From NCBI GenBank assembly GCA_028279445.1, contig JANQNT010000023.1, positions 586,007 through 650,006 on the forward strand: 64,000 bases of DNA, written 5' to 3'. Shown in pieces: positions 45,103 through 56,147 of the stretch; the stretch's first letter is position 1, and each line of letters begins with the position of its first letter. A program made the position numbers and the translations under genes. A model generated the notes under the pieces. The model was not told the origin of the DNA and searched no databases. It saw only the letters and a list, made by a program, of their open reading frames with translations. This DNA comes from Tepidamorphaceae bacterium. Lineage in GTDB: Bacteria; Pseudomonadota; Alphaproteobacteria; Rhizobiales; Tepidamorphaceae.

Positions 45103-45380
45103 TTCGCTCACGCCAGTTGCGCTGGCGCGCAACGCCTCCGCGGGGGCGGCCTGACCGGCCGGACGCACGGTCGCGCGCCTGGGTCGGCGTCATATACAAG
45201 TCGTCACCCCGGACTTGATCCGGGGTCCAGACTGACTCTCTGCAAACAATTCGTTGGTAGATTGCGCGCAGCCATCGCCCCATGGACCCCGGATCACGGT
45301 CCTGACGGACCTGTCCGGGGTGACGCAGAGAGTACGTGGCACGGGCAAAAAACCACCGGTGCCCACTTTTCAGGAACATG
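45103..45380. repeat. Mosaic intergenic repeat region after rsmD
   Basis: The 365-base gap between convergent rsmD and mutL holds several repeat modules: an inverted copy of the cacccaggc/ccggtcaggccgcc module (about 45132-45182), an inverted pair built on gtcaccccggacttgatccg (45202-) and tgtccggggtgac (near 45312-45324), and at 45350-45373 the half-core caccggtgcccacttttcag followed by gaacatgcc. No gene is supported. The first 85 bases (45018-45102) show nothing clear. Confidence 0.7.
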
Positions 45381-45382
45381 CC

Positions 45383-47170
45383 CTACCGCCGAGCGAACAA
45401 CCGCTCCAGGTCGGCGAGGCCGAGCTTCACGAAGGTCGGCCGGCCGTGGTTGCACTGGCTGGCATTCGGGGTGGCTTCCATCTCGCGCAGCAGCGCGTTC
45501 ATCTCGTCGGGGCGCAGCCGCCGGCCGGCGCGCACCGAGCCGTAGCAGGCCATGGTCGCCGCGACGTGGTTGAGCTTCTCGGCCAGTCGTGTGGTCTCGC
45601 CGATCTCGGCGATGTCATCGGCAATGTCGCGCACTAGGCCAGCGACATCGGCGTCACCCAGCATCGCCGGCACCTCGCGCACGGCGATTGCCCCGTGGCC
45701 GAAGCCCTCGATAACCAGGCCAAGCTCGGCCAGTTCCCCGGCACGGCCGAGCAGCCGGTCGGCATCCACCGGCGCAAGCTCGACGATCTCCGGCACCAGC
45801 AGCGCCTGACGGGCGATACCGTCGCGCTCAAGCGCCGTCTTCATGCGCTCATAGACGAGACGCTCGTGGGCGGCGTGCTGATCGACGATGACAACCCCGT
45901 CCTCGGTCTGGGCGAGGATATAGGTCTCATGGACCTGCGCACGCGCCGCACCCAGCGGCCGCGACAGGTCCTCCGCCGGCAGTGGCGTCTCGTCGGCACG
46001 GGTGTCGGCGGAGGGTGCGTAGAGTTCGGCGAGTGCCGCCTGGGTTCCTTGCGGTATGGCAGGCGCGGCAGCATAGGCGCGCACAGGCTCGGCGGCGTGC
46101 ATCCCGCCACCGCCGGAGGCTTGCGGCCACGCCGGAGCGGTTGCCGTGACGAGACGCTCCACCACACCGTCCTGGGCGGTCTGCGGCGTCTGGTCGGCGA
46201 AGGCATGGCGCAGCGCGGACACGATCAGCCCGCGCACCAGGCCGGGATCGCGGAAACGCACCTCGGCCTTGGCCGGGTGCACGTTGACGTCCACCTCGCG
46301 TGGCGACAGCGCCACGAACAGGCAGGTGAAGGGGAAGCGCTGGCGCGTCAGCACGTCCTGGTAGCCCGCCCGTACCGCCGACAGGAGTTGCTTGTCGCGC
46401 ACCGGCCGGCCGTTGACGAAGACGAACTGCCAGCGCGCCGAACCGCGATGGAACGTGGGCAGGCCGGCAAGACCGATGAGCCGCACGCCGCCTTTCTCCA
46501 CGTCGATGGCGAGCGCGTTGTCGGCGAAGTCGCGGCCCAGCACCGCGGCCACACGCTCGGCGAGATCGTCGCCGCCGGCAGGTGCGTCGATCAGCACGCG
46601 ATCCTCCGACGACAACGCGAAGCCGACATCCGGATGCGCCAGCGCCAGGCGGCGCACCACGTCGGCGATGGCCTGGGTCTCGGCGCTGTCGGACTTGAGG
46701 AACTTCAGCCGGGCGGGAACCGCCTGGAAGAGATCGCGCACCTCGATGGCCGTGCCACGGGTCAGGGCTGCGGGCCGCGGCCCCTCGACACGGCCGTTGT
46801 CGATGGTGACCGATGCGGCTTCTGCATCCGCCACGCGCGAAGTGATGGTCATGCGCGACACGGAGCCGATGGAGGGCAGCGCCTCGCCGCGAAAACCGAG
46901 CGTGGCGATGTCGAGCAGGTCGTCTCCGGCGAGTTTCGAGGTGGCGTGGCGTTCGACGGCCAGCGCCAGATCGTCGGCGCTCATGCCGGCGCCATCGTCG
47001 ATGACGCGGATCAGCTCGCGGCCGCCGCCGGCAACCGCGATATCGATGCGCCGCGCGCCGGCATCAATGGCGTTTTCGGCCAGTTCCTTGACCGCGCTTG
47101 CCGGGCGCTCGATCACCTCGCCGGCGGCGATGCGGTCAACCAGCGTGTCCGGCAGGCGGCGGATGGTCAT
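45383..47170 (-). CDS. mutL: DNA mismatch repair protein MutL (endonuclease type)
   Basis: A 595-residue protein. The N-terminal GHKL ATPase has ENAIDAGA (motif I), DDGAGM and TLGFRGEAL; the C-terminal domain has the metal-endonuclease motif [13 protein letters not shown] and the ACYGSVRAG and CNHGRPT zinc-binding parts, so it should nick the daughter strand, as in bacteria lacking MutH. The linker (about 335-400) is Pro/Ala-rich. The ATG overlaps the pgi stop by four bases (ATGA), an unusual partner for mutL. Confidence 0.94.
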   Translation of the reverse strand: MTIRRLPDTLVDRIAAGEVIERPASAVKELAENAIDAGARRIDIAVAGGGRELIRVIDDGAGMSADDLALAVERHATSKLAGDDLLDIATLGFRGEALPSIGSVSRMTITSRVADAEAASVTIDNGRVEGPRPAALTRGTAIEVRDLFQAVPARLKFLKSDSAETQAIADVVRRLALAHPDVGFALSSEDRVLIDAPAGGDDLAERVAAVLGRDFADNALAIDVEKGGVRLIGLAGLPTFHRGSARWQFVFVNGRPVRDKQLLSAVRAGYQDVLTRQRFPFTCLFVALSPREVDVNVHPAKAEVRFRDPGLVRGLIVSALRHAFADQTPQTAQDGVVERLVTATAPAWPQASGGGGMHAAEPVRAYAAAPAIPQGTQAALAELYAPSADTRADETPLPAEDLSRPLGAARAQVHETYILAQTEDGVVIVDQHAAHERLVYERMKTALERDGIARQALLVPEIVELAPVDADRLLGRAGELAELGLVIEGFGHGAIAVREVPAMLGDADVAGLVRDIADDIAEIGETTRLAEKLNHVAATMACYGSVRAGRRLRPDEMNALLREMEATPNASQCNHGRPTFVKLGLADLERLFARR

Positions 47171-48525
47171 GACCAGATCGCCTCGTCGGTCTCCTCGCCG
47201 GCCAGATAGGTGCGCGCCAGCACCTTGCCGGCCTCCACCGCCGGCTGGTCGAACGCATCGACGCCCAGCAGATGCGCGGCGACGATGGTCTCCAGCATGA
47301 AGTGCATCATCAGCGCGCCGAGCGTTGCGGCGTCGACCTGCTTCAGCAACATGCGGCGCACGGGCCTGTTGTGGCGCTGCAGGGTGTCGGCGGTGGCGGT
47401 CTGCTGCGCCCAGACAAAGTCGCCGACCGTCTTGCCGGCCATGGCGGGGAAGCCGATCGCCTCGGCGGCGGCCGCATCGAGGCGCGGACCGGTGCCGCGC
47501 GTGTCGGCCATGGCGACGGTGACGAACTTGTCCGCCGGGCCGTCGAGGTAGAGCTGCAACTGGCTGTGCTGATCGACCGGGCCGATGGCCGCCACCGGGG
47601 TCATGCCGTGTCCGGACTTGCCGAGGCTCTCGCCCCAAAGCTGCACCCACCACCGGGTGAAGCACTCCAGGCGGTCGGAATAGGCCATCATCACATTGAC
47701 GGTGGCGCCGCCGCCCTGGGCGAGGCCGACGGCAAGCGCGGCGCCGACCGCCGGCGCGAAGTCCTTCGCCTCGGTGTCGGGCTTGAGATCGGCCAGCACG
47801 GCCGCCGCGCCGCGCCTTGCGGCGGCAATGTCGAGGCCGGCAAGCGCGGCCGGGATCAGGCCGACATTGGAGAGCCCCGCGAAACGTCCCCCAAGCCCCG
47901 CGATATGGTCGTGCACGGTACAGCCCGCCCCGACCAGCAGGTTGCGCAGGGCGTTGTGGTGGGCGGCGCGGTCGGGCTCGGTGAGGCCCATCAGCCGGTC
48001 GGCGGGATCGAGTTTCGCCTCGCGCAGGGCAGCCAGCACGGCGGCCACCTGTATCAGCGTCTCCGCCGTGCCGCCGGACTTGGAAATGGCCAGGAAGCGG
48101 GTGCGCTCCAGCGGCAACGCCTCAAGCGCCACGGCGAAGCTGACCGGATCGAGATTGTCGAGGAAATGCAGCTTGGAGCCACGGCAGCGGTCGATGCCCT
48201 GCACCGACCAGCCGGTGACCTGGGCGAGACACTGGCCGCCGAGGCTGGAACCGCCGGTGCCGAGGAAGACGGCGTGTTCGCCGGCGCCAAGCCATTCGGC
48301 GGCCTGGCCGATGCCGGCCAGATCGCTGTCGTCGCGCACCACCGACAGCAGCGGCAGCGCGTCGCTGGCAGACGCCGTGCGCAGCCAGTCGAGCACGGAT
48401 TCCGCGCGCTCCAGATAGCCGTCCAGCACGTCCTCCGGCAGGCCGCTGGCGCCGACGGCGCTCGCCATGGCGCCGGAAATGTCCTGTTCGATCAGCACGG
48501 CGTTGTCCTCGGCTCGGGTGTGCAC
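47167..48525 (-). CDS. pgi: Glucose-6-phosphate isomerase
   Basis: A 452-residue sugar isomerase of the shorter alphaproteobacterial form. Motifs: [12 protein letters not shown] (phosphate loop), [35 protein letters not shown], and [16 protein letters not shown] (catalytic region). It interconverts glucose 6-phosphate and fructose 6-phosphate. Start is uncertain: GTG 48525 ([16 protein letters not shown]) fits the family best; GTG 48564 would add 13 Cys-rich residues with no similarity. Confidence 0.88.
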   Translation of the reverse strand: MHTRAEDNAVLIEQDISGAMASAVGASGLPEDVLDGYLERAESVLDWLRTASASDALPLLSVVRDDSDLAGIGQAAEWLGAGEHAVFLGTGGSSLGGQCLAQVTGWSVQGIDRCRGSKLHFLDNLDPVSFAVALEALPLERTRFLAISKSGGTAETLIQVAAVLAALREAKLDPADRLMGLTEPDRAAHHNALRNLLVGAGCTVHDHIAGLGGRFAGLSNVGLIPAALAGLDIAAARRGAAAVLADLKPDTEAKDFAPAVGAALAVGLAQGGGATVNVMMAYSDRLECFTRWWVQLWGESLGKSGHGMTPVAAIGPVDQHSQLQLYLDGPADKFVTVAMADTRGTGPRLDAAAAEAIGFPAMAGKTVGDFVWAQQTATADTLQRHNRPVRRMLLKQVDAATLGALMMHFMLETIVAAHLLGVDAFDQPAVEAGKVLARTYLAGEETDEAIWS

Positions 48526-48600
48526 GCACCGCTCAGCGTGCGGAATCACGCAACGCAGGCACACTACCGCAATCCGAGCGCCATCGGGAGCCTGAGAGGG

Positions 48601-49956
48601 TCAGCCGTCCGAACCATCCACCGGCTGTCCCACGGTGACGATGAAGACCTCGCCATCGCCAAGCAGGCGTTCGGCGGCGCGGCGCACGTCCTCGATGGTG
48701 ACCGCCTCGATCAGGTCGTTGCGGTTGGTGAAGTACTCGTGTCCGAGCTTTTCCATCTGCACCATCAGGAGCTGGCCGGAAATCTTGTTGCCGGTGTCGA
48801 AGCGCAGGGCGTAGGAGCCTTTCAGGAAGGCCTTGGCGCCGGCAAGCTCTTCTTCCGTCGGCCCCTCCTGAGCCATGCGGCGGACTTCCTCGCGCACGAT
48901 CGCGATGGCCTCGTCGGCCCGCTCCGCCCTGGTCGCCAGACCGCCGACGAACAGCGCGGCGTGGTCGAGCGGATAGAGATAGGAATAAACGCCGTAGGCG
49001 AGCCCGCGCTTCTCGCGCACCTCCTCGTAGAGCCGCGAGGAGAACGCGCCGCCGCCCAGGATGTGATTGAGCACGAAGGCGGGAATGAAGTCCGGGTCGT
49101 CGCGCATCAGGCCGGGGCGGGCGAACTGAATCGTCGTCTGCGGCACGTTGAGCTCGGTGCTGTGCACGAACGGCTCAGCGGGGACGGCAATGTCGGGGAC
49201 CGCGGCCAGATCGGCGCTGGCGGGCAGGCCGCCGAACACCGCGTCGATCAGCGGCGTCAACGTCGCCTGATCGATATCACCGACAACGCTGATAGTCAGG
49301 TTGTCGCGGGCGAAGACGCGGGCCACGTAGCCGCGCAGATCGTCGGCGGTGATCGCGGCGACCGATTCGGCGGTGCCTTCCACCGCGCGGCCGTAGGGGT
49401 GATCGCCGAAGACGACGGTTGAGAAGGTGCGCGCCATGATGTTGCGCGGGTTGGTCTCGTTGTCGCGGATGCCGGTGAGGATCTGCTCGCGCATACGCTC
49501 CAGCGCATCTGCCTCGAAGAGCGGCTCGTTGAGCGCCAGCCGCAGCATCTCGAAGGCCTCGTCGCGGGTCTCCACAAGGGTGCGGAACTCGCCGAAGAAG
49601 GCGTCTCGGCCGGCATCGAAACTCATCCGCATGGCAAGCGCTTCCATGCGTTTCTGGTAGGCGCGGGACTCCAGATCACCGGCGCCCTCGTCGAGCATCG
49701 CCGACAGGAGATTGGCGATGCCGGGCCTTGCCGCATCGTCCTGCGCGGCACCTCCGCGCCAGGCGAAGTTGACGGTGATCAGCGGCACCGTCGCTTCCTC
49801 AACAAGCCAGACGTGGACACCGCCCGGCGTGGTGAAGCGCTGGATGTCGATGGCCAGCGCGGGGCGCGGCAGAGCGGCGATTGCCAGCACGAAAAAGCCA
49901 AACCAGGCGGCGATCCAGCGGGCGTGGCCCGCGCGCAGCGGCGAAACGTCGGTCAT
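48601..49956 (-). CDS. M16 family protein, non-catalytic partner (R/Y motif)
   Basis: A 451-residue exported protein (signal peptide, hydrophobic about 18-32, cleavage near PALA). It has the M16 fold, but the HxxEH zinc motif is replaced (IANLLSAMLDEG), so it cannot be a protease itself. It keeps the R/Y motif of M16B partner subunits (SSRLYEEVREKRGLAYGVYS). Pairs of such proteins form a heterodimeric peptidase; the catalytic partner is 13 bases upstream. Confidence 0.87.
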   Translation of the reverse strand: MTDVSPLRAGHARWIAAWFGFFVLAIAALPRPALAIDIQRFTTPGGVHVWLVEEATVPLITVNFAWRGGAAQDDAARPGIANLLSAMLDEGAGDLESRAYQKRMEALAMRMSFDAGRDAFFGEFRTLVETRDEAFEMLRLALNEPLFEADALERMREQILTGIRDNETNPRNIMARTFSTVVFGDHPYGRAVEGTAESVAAITADDLRGYVARVFARDNLTISVVGDIDQATLTPLIDAVFGGLPASADLAAVPDIAVPAEPFVHSTELNVPQTTIQFARPGLMRDDPDFIPAFVLNHILGGGAFSSRLYEEVREKRGLAYGVYSYLYPLDHAALFVGGLATRAERADEAIAIVREEVRRMAQEGPTEEELAGAKAFLKGSYALRFDTGNKISGQLLMVQMEKLGHEYFTNRNDLIEAVTIEDVRRAAERLLGDGEVFIVTVGQPVDGSDG

Positions 49957-49969
49957 TGCGGCGGTCTCC

Positions 49970-51361
49970 TCACGAGCGCGGCGGTGTGGGCGGCACCAGA
50001 TAGCCGGTCGCCGAGCGGGTCTTGAGCAGGTACTTGCGGCCGACCTCCAGGATCTGCTCCGCGGTGACGGCGCGGACCCGGTCCGGCCAGGCCAGCACCC
50101 GCTCGACCGTGCCGCCGGTGGTCAGCGCGATGCCGAAGACGCGCGCCAGCGTCTGCTGACTGTCCTGGGCGTAGATGGCGCCGGCCAGGACCGAGCGCTT
50201 GACGCGGGCCAAGTCTTCCTCGGCAATCTCGGAGTCAAGGAAGGCGGCGAGTTCGCGATCGATGGCCGCTTCCAGCTCGCCGAGGCTGACATCCGGTGCC
50301 GGTGTGGCGAAGATCGCCAGCTCCGTGTCGTCGAGCGCCGAGCCGCGATAATAGCCGCCGATGGAGACGGCGATCTTCTCCTCGACGACGAGCTTCTGGT
50401 AGAGCGCGCTGGTGGAACCGCGAATGGCAAGCTCGGCGAACAGGTCCAGCGCCTCGCCTTCCCAGCCGGCGCCGTTGTTGTGGGCGGTGGTGTAGCTCGG
50501 CACAACGTAGGTGCGCATCATCGAGGCCTGGGTGACCAGCGGACTCTGCAGGCGCACCATGCGGTGGGTGCGGTGGACCGGTTCTTCGGCGCGCATGCGC
50601 GGTGGCGTCTCGGCGCGGCGTTCCACCTTGCCGTAGGTCTCCTCGGCAAGCCGGCGCACCTCGTCGGTGGTGACATCGCCGGCGACGATCAGGATGGCGT
50701 TGTTGGGGGTGTAGTAGCGGTCATAGAAGCTGATCGCGTGTTCCAGCGTCAGATTCTCGATCTCGTTCATCCAGCCGATGACCGGGCGGCCATAGGGGTG
50801 CTCGAACCAAAGTGCGGCCGACAGCGCCTCCGACATCTGCGCGCCGGGATTGTTGTCGGTGCGGCTCTTGCGTTCCTCGATGACCACGTCGCGCTCCGGG
50901 TCCACGACCGCTTCGGTCAGGATGAGATTGGCCATGCGGTCAGCCTCGAAGCGCATCATGTCACCGAGATGTTCCTTGGCGACACGCTGGAAGTAGGCGG
51001 TGTAGTCGGACGAGGTGAAAGCGTTCTCCTGGCCACCCACCGAAGCGATGTACTTGGAGAACGCACCGTCCGGGTTGTTCTTGGTGCCCTTGAACAGCAG
51101 GTGTTCGAGGAAATGGGCGATGCCGGCCTGGCCGATCGGTTCATCGGCCGCTCCGACCCGGTACCAGACCATGTGGGTCACCACCGGCGCGCGGCGGTCG
51201 GGAATGACCACCACCTGCATGCCGTTGTCGAGGTCGAAGGTCTCCACGCCCTCGACGAAGGCGCGGGCGGGCGAGGCGATCAGGATCACACCGAGCAGCG
51301 GCAGCGCCAGAAAACATGCGCGCGCGGCAACGGCGATCCGGCGGAAGAGGACAGATGTCAT
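49970..51361 (-). CDS. M16 family zinc metalloprotease (catalytic partner)
   Basis: A 463-residue exported peptidase with a signal peptide (hydrophobic core about 15-30, cleavage near SPARA). The zinc site is intact: HFLEHLLFKGT (about 84-94) and the downstream Glu in ERDVVIEERKSR. It presumably degrades peptides in the periplasm. ATG 51361 (MTSVLFRR) starts the signal; a longer frame has no signal. Together with the R/Y partner it makes one operon with DUF3035, lspA and ileS. Confidence 0.9.
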   Translation of the reverse strand: MTSVLFRRIAVAARACFLALPLLGVILIASPARAFVEGVETFDLDNGMQVVVIPDRRAPVVTHMVWYRVGAADEPIGQAGIAHFLEHLLFKGTKNNPDGAFSKYIASVGGQENAFTSSDYTAYFQRVAKEHLGDMMRFEADRMANLILTEAVVDPERDVVIEERKSRTDNNPGAQMSEALSAALWFEHPYGRPVIGWMNEIENLTLEHAISFYDRYYTPNNAILIVAGDVTTDEVRRLAEETYGKVERRAETPPRMRAEEPVHRTHRMVRLQSPLVTQASMMRTYVVPSYTTAHNNGAGWEGEALDLFAELAIRGSTSALYQKLVVEEKIAVSIGGYYRGSALDDTELAIFATPAPDVSLGELEAAIDRELAAFLDSEIAEEDLARVKRSVLAGAIYAQDSQQTLARVFGIALTTGGTVERVLAWPDRVRAVTAEQILEVGRKYLLKTRSATGYLVPPTPPRS

Positions 51362-51556
51362 CGCAGGATGGCTCTCAAGGGCTCTTGGCGAAGCGGGGCG
51401 ACAGTGTAACGCACGAACGCACGCTGCATATAGGCGCGCCCGCACCAGGCGGCCAATGAAGAGATGGTAAGGTTGGCGTGAGCGACCGGCGATGCCGCGC
51501 CTGCCCGAACGCAATGCGGCGTCAGGCAGAGATCACCTTGCGATGTCCGAGGGTGT

Positions 51557-52237
51557 CTAGCGACGTCCGAAGATCCGGGTGAAAATACCCTCAGTCCGCT
51601 CTTCTTCCGGCAGGTTCACCTGGCCGGTCTCATCGGCGACAGTCCGGCGATAACCTTCCGGCGGCTGGGTCAGGGCGCGACGCGGCGGCTCGATGTTCGG
51701 ATCGGGCGGTGCCGCGCGACGGCTGCGCAACTGAGCCGGAGAGAGGATGGATGCGGTGCGCCGCCCCGGCGCGGCTTCGTTCGCGTCGGGCGCGCGCATG
51801 CCTGCTTCGCGTGCCCAGGCGTCGAGTTCGTCGGGCGTGAGGGTGCGGGTACGGTCTTGGGTCTCGGCGCGTTCGCGCAGGTACTCCTCGCGCGCCTCTT
51901 CCTGGGCACGGCGGGCAACGTCCGGATCGTTGGGCCAATTGGTGGCGACCTGGCTTTGCTCTTCCGGCGTCTGCAGGTTGGGAGACGGCGGCACGACAAG
52001 CGGCGAGCGCGGATTGTACTCGATACGCTCCTGGCGGCGCGGGCGAAGCCCAAGCGCACCCATCGGATCGCCACCCAGAAACTGGCGGTCGGCGGGGAAG
52101 CGCGCGACGTCGCTGCTGGAAGAACAGGCGGCGGCGGCCAGCGCCAGGGCGCAAACCGAAGCAGCCAGTGCGATGCGCTTGGCCTGCACGCCGGCAGCGG
52201 AACTCGTCATACGATTCATGGTGCGATTACGCGTCAT
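51557..52237 (-). CDS. DUF3035-like lipoprotein
   Basis: A 226-residue lipoprotein. The signal peptide ends in ALAAAACSSSS, a lipobox. The mature protein is Pro/Arg/Glu-rich and largely disordered (PRRQERIEYNPRSPLVVPPSPNLQTPEEQSQ), matching the DUF3035 group seen next to lspA and M16 genes in alphaproteobacteria. Function unknown. The start is uncertain among ATG 52237, 52219 and 52210. It follows lspA by about 110 bases. Confidence 0.75.
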   Translation of the reverse strand: MTRNRTMNRMTSSAAGVQAKRIALAASVCALALAAAACSSSSDVARFPADRQFLGGDPMGALGLRPRRQERIEYNPRSPLVVPPSPNLQTPEEQSQVATNWPNDPDVARRAQEEAREEYLRERAETQDRTRTLTPDELDAWAREAGMRAPDANEAAPGRRTASILSPAQLRSRRAAPPDPNIEPPRRALTQPPEGYRRTVADETGQVNLPEEERTEGIFTRIFGRR

Positions 52238-52348
52238 GTTTCCATGTACCAGGGCACGCAATACCACACAGACAGCGTGCCGGACGCCGGGGTCTAGGCG
52301 GCGAGTTTGGCAGCAATGTGGTCCACAAAGCCGTCCCTCGCCAGCGCG

Positions 52349-52885
52349 TCAGCCACGTTCTTTGTCGCCGTGGTCCCCGACGAGCGAGTCATACACGAGC
52401 AGCAGCGCACCGGCAACGATCGCCGCATCGGCAAGATTAAAGACGTACCAGGACCAGTCGCCCCAGAACAGATGAGCAAAATCCGCCACCGCGCCATACA
52501 GCGCCCGGTCGAGCGCATTGCCGAGTGCGCCACCGATGATCAGCGACAGCGACAACGCAAGGCGACGGCCGACAGCACGCGCCGACCACAGCCATAGCGC
52601 GGCGGACGCGACGACGCTGAGCGCTATCAGGGCATATTGGCCGGTGGCGGTGTGCTGCTGGAACAGGCCGTAGCTGATGCCCCGGTTCCAGACCATGGTG
52701 AGGTCGAAGAACGGCAGCAGCGCGATGCGTCCCCTGGCCGGCAGATCGAGGCCGTAAAGCACGAACAGCTTCAGTGCCTGGTCGGCGGCAAACAGCGCGA
52801 CGACGAAGGCCAGCACGAACCGCGATTGCGGCCCCCACAGGACGAGGCCACGGCGTTCCCCGTCCGGTTGCGAGGCCGCGGACAT
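52349..52885 (-). CDS. lspA: Lipoprotein signal peptidase
   Basis: A 178-residue inner-membrane aspartic protease that cleaves prolipoproteins. Four hydrophobic segments are visible (about 22-44, 62-68, 84-102, 148-168). Catalytic Asp residues lie in GNALDRALYGAVADF and FNLADAAI; NRGISYGLF is the conserved upstream motif. Start ATG 52885 is one base past the ileS stop codon, so the two are translated together. Confidence 0.93.
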   Translation of the reverse strand: MSAASQPDGERRGLVLWGPQSRFVLAFVVALFAADQALKLFVLYGLDLPARGRIALLPFFDLTMVWNRGISYGLFQQHTATGQYALIALSVVASAALWLWSARAVGRRLALSLSLIIGGALGNALDRALYGAVADFAHLFWGDWSWYVFNLADAAIVAGALLLVYDSLVGDHGDKERG

Positions 52886-52886
52886 C

Positions 52887-55800
52887 TCAGTCGATCCGCC
52901 CCGCCGCGATCAGTTCGCGCATGGCGTCGGCGTCGCGCGGCGTGATGTCGGGGAAGTCGGGATCGGAGCCGACATCGGGCGAGATTTTCCAGGAGCGGGC
53001 GCATTTGGTGCCTTCGGCGCGCCCGAAGACCACCGACACGCCGGCCACATCCTCCAGCCGGAACGCCTCGGCGGGGCCTTCGTTGGCCACCAGTTCCAGG
53101 TCCGATGTGATGGCGATCTCGGCCATGTCGGCGCCCTGCACGCTGGCCCACAGGCCGGCGTCGGCGACGAACACCTTTGGCGCGGCCTCAAGACTGGAAC
53201 CGATGGTCTTGGCGGCGCGTTCCACTTCCAGCGCACCCGTGACGACGCGGCGCACCTTGCGGATGTCGGTCCACTTCGCCGCCAGCTTGCCGTCGCGCCA
53301 GTCGGCCGGCACGTCCGGGAACACCTGCAGGTGCACCGAACCGTCGTCACTGGGGTGCCGCGCCAGCCAGGCTTCCTCCATGGTGAAGGGCAGCAGCGGC
53401 GCCAGCCAGGTGGTCAGGCAGTCGAAGACCTGGTCGATCACCGTCAGCGCGGCGCGGCGGCGCGTGCTGGAGGGCGCGTCGCAATAAAGCGCGTCCTTGC
53501 GGATGTCGAAATAGAACGCCGACAGCTCGATCGCGGAGAAATTGAACAGTGCCTGCGCAATGCGCTTGTAGTCGAAATCGCCATAGGCCTTGCGCACCAG
53601 TTCGTCGAGTTCCACCAACCGGTGCAGCACGTAGCGCTCAAGCTCCGGCATGTCGGCGAACGCGACATTCTCGGTCGGGTCGTGGTGCGCCAGGTTGCCG
53701 AGCATCCAGCGGACCGTGTTGCGCAGCTTGCGGTAGGTGTCGACGCAGGACTTGATGATCTCCGGTCCCATGCGCTGGTCGTCGGCATAGTCGACCGTGG
53801 CGACCCAGACGCGCAGGATATCGGCGCCGTACTGCTTGATGATGTCCTGGGGCGCGGTGATGTTGCCGAGCGCCTTGGACATCTTGCGGCCTTCCTCGTC
53901 CATGGTGAAGCCATGGGTGACGACCGCGTCATAGGGCGCGCGCCCGCGCGTGCCGCAGCTCTCCAGGAGTGAGGAATGGAACCAGCCGCGATGCTGGTCG
54001 GTGCCTTCCAGATAGACATCCGCCGGCCATTTCTGGTCGTCGCGCTGTTCCAGCACGAAGGCGTGGGTCGAGCCGGATTCGAACCACACGTCGAGAATGT
54101 CGTCGACCTTCTCCCAGTCGTCCGGGTTGGCGACCAGACCGTCGAGGAAGCGTTCCTTCGCGCCGTCCTTGAACCAGGCGTCCGCGCCTTCCTCGGTGAA
54201 GGCATCGACGATGCGGCTCATCAGCGTTTCCGACGCGTTGAAGTCGGCGCTGGGGATGTAGGCGCCGGTCTGCGTGTTGACGAAGACGGTGATCGGCACG
54301 CCCCAGGCGCGCTGGCGCGAGATCACCCAGTCCGGGCGCTGCTCGATCATGGCGTTGAGGCGCGTCTGCCCGGCGCCGGGCACGAAACGGGTGTCGGAAA
54401 TCGCCTTCAGCGCGCGCTCGCGCAGGGTCCCGCCGCTACCGTCGGAGGCGGCAAAGTCGCGGTCCATGGCAATGAACCATTGCGGCGTGTTGCGGAAGAT
54501 GACCGGTTTCTTGGAGCGCCACGAGTGCGGATAGGTGTGCTTCAGGCGACCGCGCGCGAACAGCCTGTCCTGCGCGATCAGCGCCTTGATGACCGCCTCG
54601 TTGGCGCCGCCCTTGTCGCCCTTGTCGGTGATCACCTGCTCGCCTTCGAAGCCCGGCGCGTCCTTCGTGAAGCGCCCGTCGGCGCCGACGGTGTAGGGGA
54701 TCGTGGTGTCAATGCCGCGCGCTTCCAGCTCGCGGGAATGCTCCATCCAGGCGTCGAAGTCCTCGCGGCCATGGCCCGGCGCGGTGTGCACGAAGCCGGT
54801 ACCGGCATCGTCGGTGACATGATCGCCTTCGAGCAGGGGGACAGGGAAGTCGTAGCCCATGCCGCGCAGCGGATGGGCGCAAGTGAGATGCGACAAACCG
54901 TCAGGAGTGATATCGCGCAGCCGCTTGTATTCGAGCTTCGCCTTGGCGAAAGATTCTTCGGCCAACGCATCCGCAAAAATCAGCTTCTCGCCGGGTCGCG
55001 GACCGAAGTCGTTCTCGGCGGCCGTGACCTCGTAAAGCCCATAGGCGATGCGCTTCGAATAGCTGATGGCGCGATTGCCCGGCAGCGTCCAGGGCGTCGT
55101 CGTCCAGATAACAACAGAAGCTCCAGCAAGTGCAGCTTGCTCTTCAGCTTCAGCCAAAATTGGTTGTGCAAGCCCACTTTGGACTAGATCACCGTCTACA
55201 TCCAAGACACGGTTTCCCACGATACCGGGAAATTGGTATGCCTCAACCACCGGAAACTTCACCCAGACCGTGTCCGACTGGTAGTCCTGATACTCCACCT
55301 CCGCTTCCGCCAGCGCGGTGCGTTCCACCACCGACCACATCACCGGCTTGGAACCGCGATAGAGCAGCCCGTTCATGGCGAACTTCATCAGTTCGCGCGC
55401 GATCAGCGCTTCGGAGCGCAGGTGCATGGTGGCGTAGGGGTTCTTCCAGTCGCCATCGACGCCGAGGCGCTGGAACTCGTCGGACTGCACCTCCATCCAG
55501 TGTTCGGCGAAGGCGCGGCACTCGGCGCGGAACTCGTTGATGGCGACCGCGTCCTTGTCCTTGCCCTTGGCGCGGTACTGCTCCTCGATCTTCCATTCGA
55601 TCGGCAGGCCGTGGCAGTCCCATCCAGGCACATAGACGGAATCGTAGCCCAGCATCTGATGCGAGCGGGCGACGAAATCCTTCAGCACCTTGTTGAGGGC
55701 ATGGCCAATGTGGAGATGACCGTTGGCGTAGGGCGGGCCATCGTGCAGGACGAATGTCTCGCGACCCTTCGAGGCTTCGCGAAGCCGCTCGTAGAGCTTC

Positions 55801-55940
55801 GTCTGCTGCCAGCGGGCAAGCCAGTCGGGCTCGCGCATCGGCAGCCCTGCGCGCATGGGAAACTCGGTTTGCGGCAGGAACAGTGTCTTGGAATAGTCGC
55901 GGGCCTGGTCTTGGGCAGGCGCGTCGGTTGCGCTGGTCAT
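52887..55940 (-). CDS. ileS: Isoleucyl-tRNA synthetase
   Basis: A 1017-residue class I synthetase that charges tRNA-Ile. HIGH is at residues 77-80 and KMSKA near 686; the editing domain carries [13 protein letters not shown]. It is longer than the usual rhizobial form because residues about 231-271 (starting [15 protein letters not shown]) form an insert between WVKFP and [12 protein letters not shown]. The insert's DNA (55128-55250) has lower GC than the rest (about 49% by hand count over 55141-55260). No frame break. First gene of ileS-lspA. Confidence 0.94.
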   Translation of the reverse strand: MTSATDAPAQDQARDYSKTLFLPQTEFPMRAGLPMREPDWLARWQQTKLYERLREASKGRETFVLHDGPPYANGHLHIGHALNKVLKDFVARSHQMLGYDSVYVPGWDCHGLPIEWKIEEQYRAKGKDKDAVAINEFRAECRAFAEHWMEVQSDEFQRLGVDGDWKNPYATMHLRSEALIARELMKFAMNGLLYRGSKPVMWSVVERTALAEAEVEYQDYQSDTVWVKFPVVEAYQFPGIVGNRVLDVDGDLVQSGLAQPILAEAEEQAALAGASVVIWTTTPWTLPGNRAISYSKRIAYGLYEVTAAENDFGPRPGEKLIFADALAEESFAKAKLEYKRLRDITPDGLSHLTCAHPLRGMGYDFPVPLLEGDHVTDDAGTGFVHTAPGHGREDFDAWMEHSRELEARGIDTTIPYTVGADGRFTKDAPGFEGEQVITDKGDKGGANEAVIKALIAQDRLFARGRLKHTYPHSWRSKKPVIFRNTPQWFIAMDRDFAASDGSGGTLRERALKAISDTRFVPGAGQTRLNAMIEQRPDWVISRQRAWGVPITVFVNTQTGAYIPSADFNASETLMSRIVDAFTEEGADAWFKDGAKERFLDGLVANPDDWEKVDDILDVWFESGSTHAFVLEQRDDQKWPADVYLEGTDQHRGWFHSSLLESCGTRGRAPYDAVVTHGFTMDEEGRKMSKALGNITAPQDIIKQYGADILRVWVATVDYADDQRMGPEIIKSCVDTYRKLRNTVRWMLGNLAHHDPTENVAFADMPELERYVLHRLVELDELVRKAYGDFDYKRIAQALFNFSAIELSAFYFDIRKDALYCDAPSSTRRRAALTVIDQVFDCLTTWLAPLLPFTMEEAWLARHPSDDGSVHLQVFPDVPADWRDGKLAAKWTDIRKVRRVVTGALEVERAAKTIGSSLEAAPKVFVADAGLWASVQGADMAEIAITSDLELVANEGPAEAFRLEDVAGVSVVFGRAEGTKCARSWKISPDVGSDPDFPDITPRDADAMRELIAAGRID

Positions 55941-56147
55941 GGATGGTCCGTCGGAATCAAACGTTGATGGTGCTCAGGCGACGCCGGCGTTCGGCACACC
56001 GGCAAGGGGACTTACCCGGCCTCGGACTGATCGGCGGGACGCGCCTCAGACCGCGACCGGGCCCGTAATTCGCGACGCGACTCTTGAGCCCTTGTGCAAC
56101 ATGGCCGCCCTTCTAACAGGGCCGCGTCGCGGTGCAAAGGGGCAGTC

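Noticed and set aside
45202..45324. Rho-independent terminator between rsmD and mutL
   Set aside because: The inverted pair is long and interrupted, lacks T-tracts and matches the repeat family; termination is possible but not the best description.
47272..49422. 716-codon + strand frame across pgi and the M16 gene
   Set aside because: Antisense to two well-recognised genes and of typical shadow composition.
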